The position numbers were made by a program, and so were the translations under genes. Positions 30,429 to 39,307 of a stretch of 64,000 nucleotides of DNA are shown here, in pieces. Location of the stretch: positions 62,001-126,000 of the forward strand of contig SUZJ01000001.1 in assembly GCA_015059945.1 (NCBI GenBank), given 5' to 3'. The DNA is from Rikenellaceae bacterium. GTDB taxonomy: Bacteria; Bacteroidota; Bacteroidia; Bacteroidales; Rikenellaceae. How positions within the stretch are numbered: position 1 is the first letter of the stretch; each line of letters starts with the position of its first letter. The notes beneath the pieces were generated by a model. It was not told the DNA's origin. It saw only the letters and a program-made list of their open reading frames with translations, and ran no database searches.

Positions 30429-31190
30429 TTACTCCCTCACCGAGTAAAACGAGTCGGCCTGGGCCGTTGGGGTGAGCACAATCTCGTTGATATGCACGTG
30501 GTCGGGCTGAGTGGTTGCCCACACGATAGCCTCGGCAATGTCGTCGCCTGTGAGGGGTTTGAGCCCCTTGTAAACGCCATCAGCACGGTTTTTGTCGCCA
30601 TGGAAGCGCACCACCGAGAACTCGGTCTCGACCATACCAGGGCGAATCTCGGTTACGCGAATACCGTGGCGCAAGAAGTCGATGCGCATACCCTGGCTCA
30701 AGGCGTGAACGGCGTGTTTGGTGGCGCAATAGACGTTGCCATTCTCGTAGACCTGAGTGCCCGCAGTCGAGCCAAGATTGACGATGTGGCCACGCTTGCC
30801 ACTTGCAATCATACGGTTTGCAACGGCACGGCTAATGTACAGCAGGCCCTTGACATTGGTGTCTATCATTGCGTTCCAGTCGGCAGTGCTACCCTCGTTC
30901 AGGTGCTCCAAGCCTGCGGCCAGACCTGCATTATTGACCAATATATCAATGTCGGCAAAGCGCTCGGGCAGAGCCTCGATAGCGGCATTGCACATAGCCT
31001 CGTCGCGCACGTCAAACGAAGCCACACAGACCTCGGCACCATACTGCTCTTTCAGTTCGGCTTTGAGTTGTTGGAGTCGCTCGGCACGTCGGCCGGTGAT
31101 GATTACTGCAAATCCTTCGGCCGCAAATGCCCTGGCAGTGGCCTCGCCAATGCCCGAGGTTGCGCCTGTGATAAGTACTGTTTTGCTCAT
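30429..31190 (-). CDS. SDR-family NAD(P)-dependent oxidoreductase (YdfG-like)
   Basis: ORF track to 31277; ATG at 31190: MSKTVLITGATSGIGEATARAFA, NNAGLAAGLEHLNEG, NVYCATKHAVHALSQG. Confidence 0.93.
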   Translation of the reverse strand: MSKTVLITGATSGIGEATARAFAAEGFAVIITGRRAERLQQLKAELKEQYGAEVCVASFDVRDEAMCNAAIEALPERFADIDILVNNAGLAAGLEHLNEGSTADWNAMIDTNVKGLLYISRAVANRMIASGKRGHIVNLGSTAGTQVYENGNVYCATKHAVHALSQGMRIDFLRHGIRVTEIRPGMVETEFSVVRFHGDKNRADGVYKGLKPLTGDDIAEAIVWATTQPDHVHINEIVLTPTAQADSFYSVRE

Positions 31191-31270
31191 AGAAATGTCG
31201 TTGTTAAAGGTTCGATGGTGTAAAAGTACCAATTTTTTTGTACATTTGAGCCTGTTTAGTAACTTTTTAG

Positions 31271-32515
31271 ATGTCAAAGAGAGCAGCCGAGATATTTTTG
31301 GCCCGCAGGCTCAGCCAGCGACAGGGCACACGCAGGGGCGGAATGTTGACCATTGCTACCGTCAGCGTGGCTGTGAGTATGGCCGTTATGCTGGTGTCGA
31401 TGTCGGTAATCGGAGGCTTTAAGGTGGCCCTCGAGCAGAAGCTCACGGGCTTTGCCGCCCACATAAGGGTAGAGGTATTGCAGGCCCAAGCCACAGCCGA
31501 TGCCGAGCCCCTCAACGCCTCGGCCGAGTTTGAGCAGAAGGTGGCTGAGCTCGAACACTTCGGCTCACTTACACGCGTGGCCGAAAAGAGTGGCATCATC
31601 AAGAGCTCGACCGCTATGCAGGGCACCCTGTTGAAGGGTGTCGAGCAGGGCTACGACTCGCTCTTCTACCACAACTGCCTGGTTGCAGGCAAGTTGCCAC
31701 GCATAGGCACCCCCACCCGCAACAAAGATATACTCGTGTCGGAGGAGCTGGCCAATATGCTCGAAGTGGGCGTGGGCGACAAGGTAGAGATGGTCTTTAC
31801 CTCGACCGAGGCCCCCATCCGACGCGATGCCTACAAGGTGGTGGGCATCTACAACAGCGGTATGACCACTATGGATCGCTCGCTGGCCCTGACCGACATA
31901 CGCAACGTGCAGAGGCTCAACGGGTGGGAGGAGGGCCAAATATCAGCCTACGAGATTATGTGTAACGATATCGAGGCACTCGACACCTTTGCGGGCAATG
32001 TGCGCGTAGAGGCCCTCTATGGCGGGGGCGAACAGTTGTGGCGCACCAGCGACCTGCGCAGCTCGTACCCCCAGTACTTCGACTGGCTCGCCACACACGA
32101 CATAAATGGGGTGGTGATAATAGTGATAATGGTAGTGGTTGCGCTGCTGAATATGATTACGGCCCTGCTGATTATCATCTTCGAGCGAATACAGATGATT
32201 GGCACCCTCAAAGCACTGGGTATGCGCAACGGAGCCATACAGAGGGTGTTCTTGTGGCGCTCGTTGAGCGTTATCTTGAGAGGTTTGGCTTGGGGCAATG
32301 TCATCGGTCTGGGACTCATAGCCCTTCAACACTACACCGCAGTTTTCAAACTCGATGCCGAGGCCTACATACTTTCGTCGGTGCCTGTGTCGTTTGAATG
32401 GTGGTGGTGGATTGGGCTCAACGTGCTGGTGCCCATAGTACTGGTGGTGCTGCTCTCGGTGCCCGTAGCCGTAATCTCGCGCATCAAGCCCGACCAGACA
32501 CTCAAGTACCAGTAA
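31271..32515 (+). CDS. ABC transporter permease (LolC/E-FtsX-like)
   Basis: 414 aa; SKRAAEIFLARRLSQRQGTRRGGMLTIATVSVAVSMAVMLVSMSVIGGFK..., C-terminal IIFERIQMIGTLKALGMRNGAIQRVFLWRS. Confidence 0.9.
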   Translation: MSKRAAEIFLARRLSQRQGTRRGGMLTIATVSVAVSMAVMLVSMSVIGGFKVALEQKLTGFAAHIRVEVLQAQATADAEPLNASAEFEQKVAELEHFGSLTRVAEKSGIIKSSTAMQGTLLKGVEQGYDSLFYHNCLVAGKLPRIGTPTRNKDILVSEELANMLEVGVGDKVEMVFTSTEAPIRRDAYKVVGIYNSGMTTMDRSLALTDIRNVQRLNGWEEGQISAYEIMCNDIEALDTFAGNVRVEALYGGGEQLWRTSDLRSSYPQYFDWLATHDINGVVIIVIMVVVALLNMITALLIIIFERIQMIGTLKALGMRNGAIQRVFLWRSLSVILRGLAWGNVIGLGLIALQHYTAVFKLDAEAYILSSVPVSFEWWWWIGLNVLVPIVLVVLLSVPVAVISRIKPDQTLKYQ

Positions 32516-32541
32516 AAGCACTCAATAGCTAACACACACCA

Positions 32542-33276
32542 ATGGCCAACAGCGAACAACATAGCGAATCGAAGCGCCAAACACGCAATATGTTCAACCG
32601 CATTGCCCCCTCGTATGACCGCATAAACACCATTTTGTCGTTCGGAGCCGACAAGCGTTGGCGTAAGCGCTTTGTGGCTATGGCTGCCGAGCAGGCCCCC
32701 TCGACCATACTCGATATGGCCACTGGCACAGGCGAGGTTGCCGTGGCGTTGGCACACAAGCTGCCCGAGTGCAAAATTACGGGGGCCGACCTGTCAAAGC
32801 AGATGCTTGCCGAGGCTGCCCTGAAGATTGAGCAACAGGGGCTGGGCGACCGCATAACACTCGTAGAGGCCGACGTCGAGCAGCTGACCTGGGCCGACGA
32901 GAGCTTTGACCTTACGACCGTAGCCTTTGGTGTGCGCAACTTCCCCAGCCAAGCCAAGGCCCTGGGTGAGTTGTATCGCACCCTGCGCAGTGGCGGAGAG
33001 TTGTTGGTGGTCGAGTTCTCCGAGCCTCGCAACCGACTCTTCGGTGCCATATATCGCCTCTACCGCCGCTACTGGATGCCCTGGTTGGGCGGCCTTTTGT
33101 CGGGCGACCGCAACGCCTACACCTACCTGCCTGCATCGATTGCCAAGTATTGTGCCACCGTAGACTTTAGGGCCGAGCTGACCAAAGCTGGGTTCAGGCT
33201 CCACCGCGACACCAGGCTAACGGGTGGCATTGCAACCATATACCGAGCCACAAAACCCACAAAAACTGACAACTAA
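32542..33276 (+). CDS. ubiE/menG: Demethylmenaquinone/ubiquinone methyltransferase
   Basis: 244 aa; RNMFNRIAPSYDRINTILSFGADKRWRKR, ILDMATGTGEVAVALA, VAFGVRNFP. Confidence 0.95.
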   Translation: MANSEQHSESKRQTRNMFNRIAPSYDRINTILSFGADKRWRKRFVAMAAEQAPSTILDMATGTGEVAVALAHKLPECKITGADLSKQMLAEAALKIEQQGLGDRITLVEADVEQLTWADESFDLTTVAFGVRNFPSQAKALGELYRTLRSGGELLVVEFSEPRNRLFGAIYRLYRRYWMPWLGGLLSGDRNAYTYLPASIAKYCATVDFRAELTKAGFRLHRDTRLTGGIATIYRATKPTKTDN

Positions 33277-33295
33277 CACAACTACATTTTCGTAT

Positions 33296-33790
33296 ATGAT
33301 TAAACGCATAGTCAGAATAGCGAGCATCGCCGTTGCCACAGTGGCGATGATGTGCCTGCTGAGCGGCTGCAAACTCTTTTCGCTCAGCGACTTCAAACTC
33401 GAAGGGGCCAAAATCATAGATTTCAAACTCGGCGAGGGGGCCAAAGTAGAGATGACCATCACCAACAAGTTGCCATTCAAGGTAACGGTGGTTGGTGGCG
33501 AGCTGACCGCCCACTACAAGGGCTCGACCTTGGGCGAGATATATATGCAAAGACCTATCACCCTGCCCCGTAAGTCCACCACTACGGTTACGGTCGATAT
33601 TGGTATGCGCTTTGCAAACCCTATGGCGGCACTTACGGCCCTCAAAGCCCTGACTACCTCGCCCGACGAGATTACCATCTCGGGCTACGGCGAGGGCAAG
33701 GTTTGGTGGTTTACGAAGCGTTTTGAGCGACGCGATGTGCCACTTTCGAGATTTATTGATATCTTTGGCTCACCAAGCAACTATTTTTAG
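33296..33790 (+). CDS. LEA14-like lipoprotein (weak call)
   Basis: ORF track from 33224; ATG at 33296 gives a lipobox (LLSGCKLFSL); beta-rich VEMTITNKLPFKVTVVGGELTAHYKGSTLGE. Confidence 0.55.
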   Translation: MIKRIVRIASIAVATVAMMCLLSGCKLFSLSDFKLEGAKIIDFKLGEGAKVEMTITNKLPFKVTVVGGELTAHYKGSTLGEIYMQRPITLPRKSTTTVTVDIGMRFANPMAALTALKALTTSPDEITISGYGEGKVWWFTKRFERRDVPLSRFIDIFGSPSNYF

Positions 33791-33832
33791 CGGAGGTTTT
33801 CCGCTTTTTGTAGCACCAACGTGTAGAGAATT

Positions 33833-34438
33833 ATGAAGAAACTACTGCTTGCAACCCTTGCAATAGCCCTGGCAACCATAGCGGCCAGTGGCCAGAGTAT
33901 AGCCAACTTCAAGGCCCACCTTTCGGTGCCCGACAGTCTGAGTGGGGCCCGCGTGGTGGCCAGCGAGGAGTGGGGCTCGGCGGCCGATGCCATAATGAAG
34001 TTCGACGCCCAGACCTCGCCCCAGACTACCTTCCAGGGCTACCGCATACGCATCTACTCGGGCAACTCGCAGTCGGCGCGTGCCGAGGCCGAGGCCGCCC
34101 AGCAACTCTTTGCCGAGCACTACAACGTGCCCACCTACTTTGCCTACGAGAACCCCTATTTTTTGGTTTCGTGTGGCAACTGCCTCACTCAGGAGGAGGC
34201 CATAATGTTGCTCTCGAAGGTGAGAATTCACTTCCCCAAGGCATTTATTGTGATGGCCGAGATTCCCTCGTCGGCCGTAACGACCACCTATGTGCGCCCC
34301 GTTGTGGCCACCGAGGAGGAGGGTGAGCAGACCGAGGGCGAGCAGACCGCTGCCACCGAGCAAACTGAGGGCGACCAAGCGTCTGCCACCAGCGAGATAA
34401 AGACTCTCGACATCACCACCGCCACAGCCCCAAATTAA
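33833..34438 (+). CDS. SPOR-domain-like secreted protein
   Basis: 201 aa, signal peptide; YRIRIYSGNSQSARAEAEAAQQLFAEHYNVPTYFAYENPYFLVSCGNCLTQEEAIMLLSKVRIHFPKAFIV. Confidence 0.7.
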   Translation: MKKLLLATLAIALATIAASGQSIANFKAHLSVPDSLSGARVVASEEWGSAADAIMKFDAQTSPQTTFQGYRIRIYSGNSQSARAEAEAAQQLFAEHYNVPTYFAYENPYFLVSCGNCLTQEEAIMLLSKVRIHFPKAFIVMAEIPSSAVTTTYVRPVVATEEEGEQTEGEQTAATEQTEGDQASATSEIKTLDITTATAPN

Positions 34439-34504
34439 CGTGAGTGAGGTGGGAAAGGCGGCCAGCCCTGTTTACCTTTACCGGAAAGCACCCACCCAAA
34501 AGCA

Positions 34505-34542
34505 AAAAAAGAGATGCGTCGCGTCCGATGCATCTCTTTTTT
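34505..34542 (+). terminator. Bidirectional terminator
   Basis: AAAAAAGAGATGC..GCATCTCTTTTTT inverted repeat. Confidence 0.8.
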
Positions 34543-34611
34543 GTTTGGTGCCTGGAGCGGGTGGCCTTGCCACCATCCTGCACTCTCGAATCAACTACTG
34601 TAGCCTCTCGA

Positions 34612-34767
34612 CTATTTGTTGCGCAACTCGTCCGATACGGTGAGTTTCTTGCGGCCTTTGGCGCGACGAGCTGCCAATACTTTGCGGCCGTTTACGGTAG
34701 CCATACGAGCACGGAAACCGTGTTTGTTGATTCTTTTCCTCTTTGAAGGTTGATAAGTCCTTTTCAT
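34612..34767 (-). CDS. rpmH: 50S ribosomal protein L34 (not in the supplied ORF track, 51 aa)
   Basis: Reverse strand: [51 protein letters not shown]. Confidence 0.97.
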   Translation of the reverse strand: MKRTYQPSKRKRINKHGFRARMATVNGRKVLAARRAKGRKKLTVSDELRNK

Positions 34768-34906
34768 AGCGCTATTTAATTATTTATCAGTTTTTCAAAC
34801 ATTTTTCGGACTGCAAAGGTAAACAATAAATTGATAATTCAAAATTCCTACGGCAAATTTCTCACATTTTTGTCCTTTTACACCCTCTCAACTCCCATTA
34901 TTCTTG

Positions 34907-36616
34907 CTATTCGCAATCTGCCAAATGGGTGGTTTCGACAAAATGCACCACACCATATTCGCCCGATGTTTTCCAGTCGGGGCGCACATTTTTTATCTTT
35001 TGTGCCCCTCCCAGAAAGACGTTAGATTTCAAACTTCGCAACACCAATAGGGGTTTATGAATATAACTAACCTTATCTTCAATCGTATCGTTGTAGTCGT
35101 AGTTTTTGTCGCCCACCAAGCGTCGGTAGTTCATATCGCCCTTAACGATAATTACCCCTATATTGTCTTGATTGTTCCATTGAGCAAAGTTTTCGGACAT
35201 ATCAAACAAATTGGGGCGATGCCACTCGCGATGGCTCTCGAACACAAGTCTCTTTTGGTTGCCACAATTCACAAAGAGCACATCCTTGTCGTCTTCCTCC
35301 AACGAGCCAACTCCATATTTTTCCCATACTCCCTCCATCAAGTTGCTGCCGAATAGCTCTTTTACATCATTTGTAGTGGTGTCAGAAACAAAGATTGGCA
35401 ACTCCTTAACTTGGTACCTCACCTCGTTATACCCACACTTTCTAAGCAGAAATAGTCCCAAAAGAATGTCGGAGTAGAGTTCGGGGCCACAATTGTCGGT
35501 AATACATATAGCACTCTGTTGGGCTCCCTCTCGGCACCTATTCAGGTAATTCCACAACTGTTTGGTGTCATCTATCAGCAAGTTGCACTCGGAATACTCC
35601 TGCCTCTCTTTCTGCTGGCTCAAATCGGTGGTGTTGGCATTGACACAGTATCTGAGGAATAACTGTAAATCCTCCTCGTCTGGTAGTTGGTCACCCTCCA
35701 TAACCTCCTCAAAAGCATCATTAAGCCCGTCTATTGTGCCCTCTTTGACAAACTTCTCCAAACTCTTCCTCTTAGTTGGGATATATGGATCCAACTCGCC
35801 AACATAGTCGGTTGGCATATTGCACACATAGGAGTAGAGAATGTAGTAGTAAAAATAGAATTCGGCCACCAAAAAAGGCAATCGGCGCAGATATTCGTAG
35901 TGTTGTTCACCATATTGCGATGTGGTATACCGCGTGATTATATCCAATAACTCTTTGCGTACTTTTTTTGCATTCTTTACCGTAGTACCCTTAAAAACAG
36001 GCGAGTTCAGAAACTCTTTGTACGAGGGCACTCCCGCCAATTTGTGGGACAATATCTCCTTGTCGTAAGTACTTTTGAAGCGAGCCTCGATGGTGTAGTA
36101 GGCAAAGTTGTCGTTGGCCCAGCTGGCATCGTCTACGTGTCGCCTAATTCTTGAGCCCAGAAAATCATTGGATAGTATGCGAACAATGTCGCTACTCGGA
36201 TGAAAGAATAACTTGTTGGCATCTATAACCTTTTCAAAAATAAGGCTAATTGCTTGTCTTGTTGCCTCTTCATTATTGACGTCGAGGGTTAGGAACACCT
36301 CGTAGGGGATTTTATTCTGCCTTACGACATCTACCTCTTGTTGGGTATTTACACCGATACACTTGCTGCCTTTTGAGCCATCGAAAAGAAATATGGCAAA
36401 GTCAATCTCGCGAGAAATAAAATCGCTAATGATATGCTGTCCTGTTTGGCCACCAAAATTGGCATACGAGTAGACAGTTATAAAGGTTTGCTCCTCTATA
36501 AAATCATTTCTCTTTGGGGGATCTATGTTGAATTTATTTACCCTGTCGTTAATTTCGTTGCGCTCTTTTTCAAGGCCCTGAATAGAACCTCCGACAAAAA
36601 TCTTAATATTCCTCAT
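34907..36616 (-). CDS. Fusion: N-terminal TIR/DUF4062-like domain + C-terminal ARMT1/DUF89 (subfamily III)-like phosphatase
   Basis: 569 aa. N-term: IKIFVGGSIQGLEKERNEIND...IISDFISREIDFAIFLFDGSKGSKCIGVNTQQEVDVVRQNKIPYEVFL. C-term: AEFYFYYYILYSYV...DPYIPTKRKSLEKF, ITDNCGPELYSDILLGLFLL, LPIFVSDTTTNDVKELF, VIIVKGDMNYRRLVGDKNYDY, PLLVLRSLKSNVFLG, WKTSGEYGVVHF. Confidence 0.75.
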   Translation of the reverse strand: MRNIKIFVGGSIQGLEKERNEINDRVNKFNIDPPKRNDFIEEQTFITVYSYANFGGQTGQHIISDFISREIDFAIFLFDGSKGSKCIGVNTQQEVDVVRQNKIPYEVFLTLDVNNEEATRQAISLIFEKVIDANKLFFHPSSDIVRILSNDFLGSRIRRHVDDASWANDNFAYYTIEARFKSTYDKEILSHKLAGVPSYKEFLNSPVFKGTTVKNAKKVRKELLDIITRYTTSQYGEQHYEYLRRLPFLVAEFYFYYYILYSYVCNMPTDYVGELDPYIPTKRKSLEKFVKEGTIDGLNDAFEEVMEGDQLPDEEDLQLFLRYCVNANTTDLSQQKERQEYSECNLLIDDTKQLWNYLNRCREGAQQSAICITDNCGPELYSDILLGLFLLRKCGYNEVRYQVKELPIFVSDTTTNDVKELFGSNLMEGVWEKYGVGSLEEDDKDVLFVNCGNQKRLVFESHREWHRPNLFDMSENFAQWNNQDNIGVIIVKGDMNYRRLVGDKNYDYNDTIEDKVSYIHKPLLVLRSLKSNVFLGGAQKIKNVRPDWKTSGEYGVVHFVETTHLADCE

Positions 36617-36667
36617 ATCGCAGTAGTGTTGTGGGTTTGTAGAAAACTATATAAGGCGCCCGCCCCC

Positions 36668-37291
36668 CTATCGCTTGGCGTAGATGACCTTTTTGGTGGC
36701 GAAGAACTCCTCGTCGAACCAGTCGCTTATCTCGTAGATGTCACACCTGAGGCGTGCCAGCCCGAGCTCCTCGGCCAGGTCGCCACCCTTCAGCACAATC
36801 ATTCCGTTGGGCACACTACCCTTTTGGCCCACGCGCAGTTTGGGTAGCGCCCACCCTTTGAGGGTATTCATATCCGTAACGGCGCGGCTCACAACATAGT
36901 CAAACTCGCCACCAACGGCTTCGATGCGGGCATTTACGGGGGTTACATTCGTCAGTCCCAGGGCCGCGGCCACCTCGCGCACAACCGTAATCTTCTTGCC
37001 AATAGAATCTACGGCCGTAAACTCCACCTCGGGGAACATAATGGCCAGCGGAATGGTCGGGAAGCCGCCACCACACCCAATGTCCACGACCTTTGCCCCA
37101 GGCTCGAAGGTGCAGACCTTGGCAATGGCCAGCGAGTGCAGCACGTGGCGCTCGTAGAGCTCTTCGATATCCTTGCGCGAGACAACATTTATCTTGCTGT
37201 TCCAGTCGCGGTACAGCTCGCCCAGCGCATCGAAGCGGCTGCGCTGCTCATCTGTAAGGGTAAAGTATTTTGCGATTATCTCGGGATTCAT
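36668..37291 (-). CDS. rsmG: 16S rRNA (guanine527-N7)-methyltransferase
   Basis: 207 aa; NSKINVVSRKDIEELYERHVLHSLAIAKV, VVDIGCGGGFPTIPLAIMFP, VVSRAVTDM. Confidence 0.96.
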   Translation of the reverse strand: MNPEIIAKYFTLTDEQRSRFDALGELYRDWNSKINVVSRKDIEELYERHVLHSLAIAKVCTFEPGAKVVDIGCGGGFPTIPLAIMFPEVEFTAVDSIGKKITVVREVAAALGLTNVTPVNARIEAVGGEFDYVVSRAVTDMNTLKGWALPKLRVGQKGSVPNGMIVLKGGDLAEELGLARLRCDIYEISDWFDEEFFATKKVIYAKR

Positions 37292-37297
37292 ATCTCT

Positions 37298-38311
37298 CTA
37301 TTGTTTGTTCTTTTTCGAATTGACTCTTTTGGCTGCTCGGCCCAGCGACTTGTAGCCATACATCAGTCGGTAGAGCCCTATGCACGAGAGGTACAAGCGC
37401 CAGCGGCGGTGCCAGGCAACCGTGTGGTTGTTCTTGATGCTGTGGCGGTAGCCATAGGTGAGTTTTTTGAACTCCGCCGAGCTGAAGACTCCACCATTGA
37501 AGGCGCGTCGTAGGATGTTCAGCACCATTCGCTGCTCCAGGCGCTCATAACAGGGGTGCCCCTGCATCATTGCGAGCACATAATCTTTCAGCCTCTCCTC
37601 GCGCTCGAAGTCCTTAATCGAGTAGGAGTGGGTGAGCGACGACGAGTTGGCATCCTGCTCGTAGTGGTAGAAGGCTTGTGGCAGGTAGGCAACTTTCAGC
37701 TCGGCGTGGCGCAACAGCGACAGACACACGAAAAAATCCTCGCCGTGCGAAATGTCGCCGGGTATGCGCACACCGTACTTGCGGTAGCACTCGTGGCGTA
37801 TGAGCTTGTTGGCGCAACTGGGACTTATGCGGCGATATTCGAGCATCTCGTCGAGCACCTTGCTGCTCTCGAGGCTTGTGGGGCGCTGAACTCGACGTCT
37901 GAGGGGCTTGCGCCCTGCGTAGTCGTAGTAGAAGTCGCAGATGACCATATCGGCCCCCTCGCGCTGGGCAACCTCATAGAGCTCGGCCAGCATTGTGGGC
38001 TCTACCCAGTCATCTGAATCGACCTGTATGGAGTAGTCGCCCGAGGCGGCATCAATGCCCCTCATACGCGTAGCGGCCACCCCCTCGTTGGGCTTGTGTA
38101 TGACCTTTATGCGGGGATTGGTGGCGGCATAGTGGTCGCAAATCTCGCCACTGCGGTCCTTGCTGCCGTCATTTACCAACACAATCTCCCAGTCTGCAAA
38201 GGTTTGGGCCACAATACTGTCAATGCACCTACTCAGGGTGCGCTCGGCATTGTAGACGGGCACAATTACGGATATAGCAGGGTTGGTTGTCGTGGTGGTG
38301 CTCGCAGTCAT
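37298..38311 (-). CDS. GT2-family glycosyltransferase
   Basis: ORF track to 38407; ATG at 38311: ISVIVPVYNAERTLSRCIDSIVAQTFADWEIVLVNDGSKDRSGEICDHYA. Confidence 0.93.
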   Translation of the reverse strand: MTASTTTTTNPAISVIVPVYNAERTLSRCIDSIVAQTFADWEIVLVNDGSKDRSGEICDHYAATNPRIKVIHKPNEGVAATRMRGIDAASGDYSIQVDSDDWVEPTMLAELYEVAQREGADMVICDFYYDYAGRKPLRRRVQRPTSLESSKVLDEMLEYRRISPSCANKLIRHECYRKYGVRIPGDISHGEDFFVCLSLLRHAELKVAYLPQAFYHYEQDANSSSLTHSYSIKDFEREERLKDYVLAMMQGHPCYERLEQRMVLNILRRAFNGGVFSSAEFKKLTYGYRHSIKNNHTVAWHRRWRLYLSCIGLYRLMYGYKSLGRAAKRVNSKKNKQ

Positions 38312-38319
38312 AGTGTGGT

Positions 38320-39294
38320 TTAGAGGGTTATATCGAGTTTTGCGCAAATCCAGCGGTTGAACATATCTTGCTCCTCGCGGGTAGTTTCGCCCAGCGAGTT
38401 GATGCACCCAAATTTGAGTGCCTTATTGCCATCGGCCTCGGCAATCTTGCGGGCCATATAGCCCCCCTTCTTCTCGACCGAGGGTTTGAAGAAGCAGGTT
38501 GTCCCCTTGGGCGAGCGCACAGTCAGCTTGCCCTGGCGGTAGGCACTGACGTAGAACAGCGTTGGCGACGAGAACTGCGACGGCTCGCGGAAGCGGTGGC
38601 AGATGTTGCTGTACAACAGGTCGGGGTGGTCGCCAAAGTAGCGCTCATACCAACTCCTACGCATAGGCACAGGGGCGTGGGGAAAGAGGAAGAAGTAGCC
38701 CGAGCGGAGCAGGTCGGCCGCATTGAGCATAGGGTCTTTGTGGCCAAAGATTTTGTGCTTCTTGCCCAGGTGCTTGCCCCAGCGGAGCAGGCGGGCAAAC
38801 AGTGCGGGCACCTTGCGTGCGTATATGGTTGTCTGCTCGCCCTCGAACCACATCTGGGGGGTTGCGGGCGAGGCCAAAAACACATCGTCGTTGAAGTAGA
38901 GGTAGCGGTCGGCCAGCCCTGGTATGCGCCACAGCATTGTGGATATGGCCAGCGAGTTGAACGTGGGCAGCAGCTGCTCGTACCCTCTGAAAAGTACCTT
39001 GTGGTCTACAATCTCGATGGGAATCTTGTTGTCGGGGAAGTTGCGCTCCACAAACTCGTGGGCGTGGGGGTCTTGGTTGTCGGTAACAATCCAAATCTTC
39101 CTCACCCAGGGTGCATAGCGCAAAACCGAGGCTATGCAGAAGTAAATCTCGCCCGTAGCCCTAAAACGCATATCGCCCCCCACGTCGTTGTGAGAGGCTG
39201 CCACCTTGCCGCCATATTGCTGTCGCTTGGCTCTGTGTGCGGGGTCGTCGCCATCTACCCAAGCAATTACTACGTCTACCGGTTGAGTACTCAT
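38320..39294 (-). CDS. Stealth-family sugar-phosphate transferase (capsule/exopolysaccharide type)
   Basis: 324 aa; DVVIAWVDGDDPAHRAKRQQY, RATGEIYFCIASVLRYAPWVRKIWIVTDNQDP, RIPGLADRYLYFNDDVFL. Confidence 0.88.
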   Translation of the reverse strand: MSTQPVDVVIAWVDGDDPAHRAKRQQYGGKVAASHNDVGGDMRFRATGEIYFCIASVLRYAPWVRKIWIVTDNQDPHAHEFVERNFPDNKIPIEIVDHKVLFRGYEQLLPTFNSLAISTMLWRIPGLADRYLYFNDDVFLASPATPQMWFEGEQTTIYARKVPALFARLLRWGKHLGKKHKIFGHKDPMLNAADLLRSGYFFLFPHAPVPMRRSWYERYFGDHPDLLYSNICHRFREPSQFSSPTLFYVSAYRQGKLTVRSPKGTTCFFKPSVEKKGGYMARKIAEADGNKALKFGCINSLGETTREEQDMFNRWICAKLDITL

Positions 39295-39307
39295 ATAGGG
39301 GGTGTTG

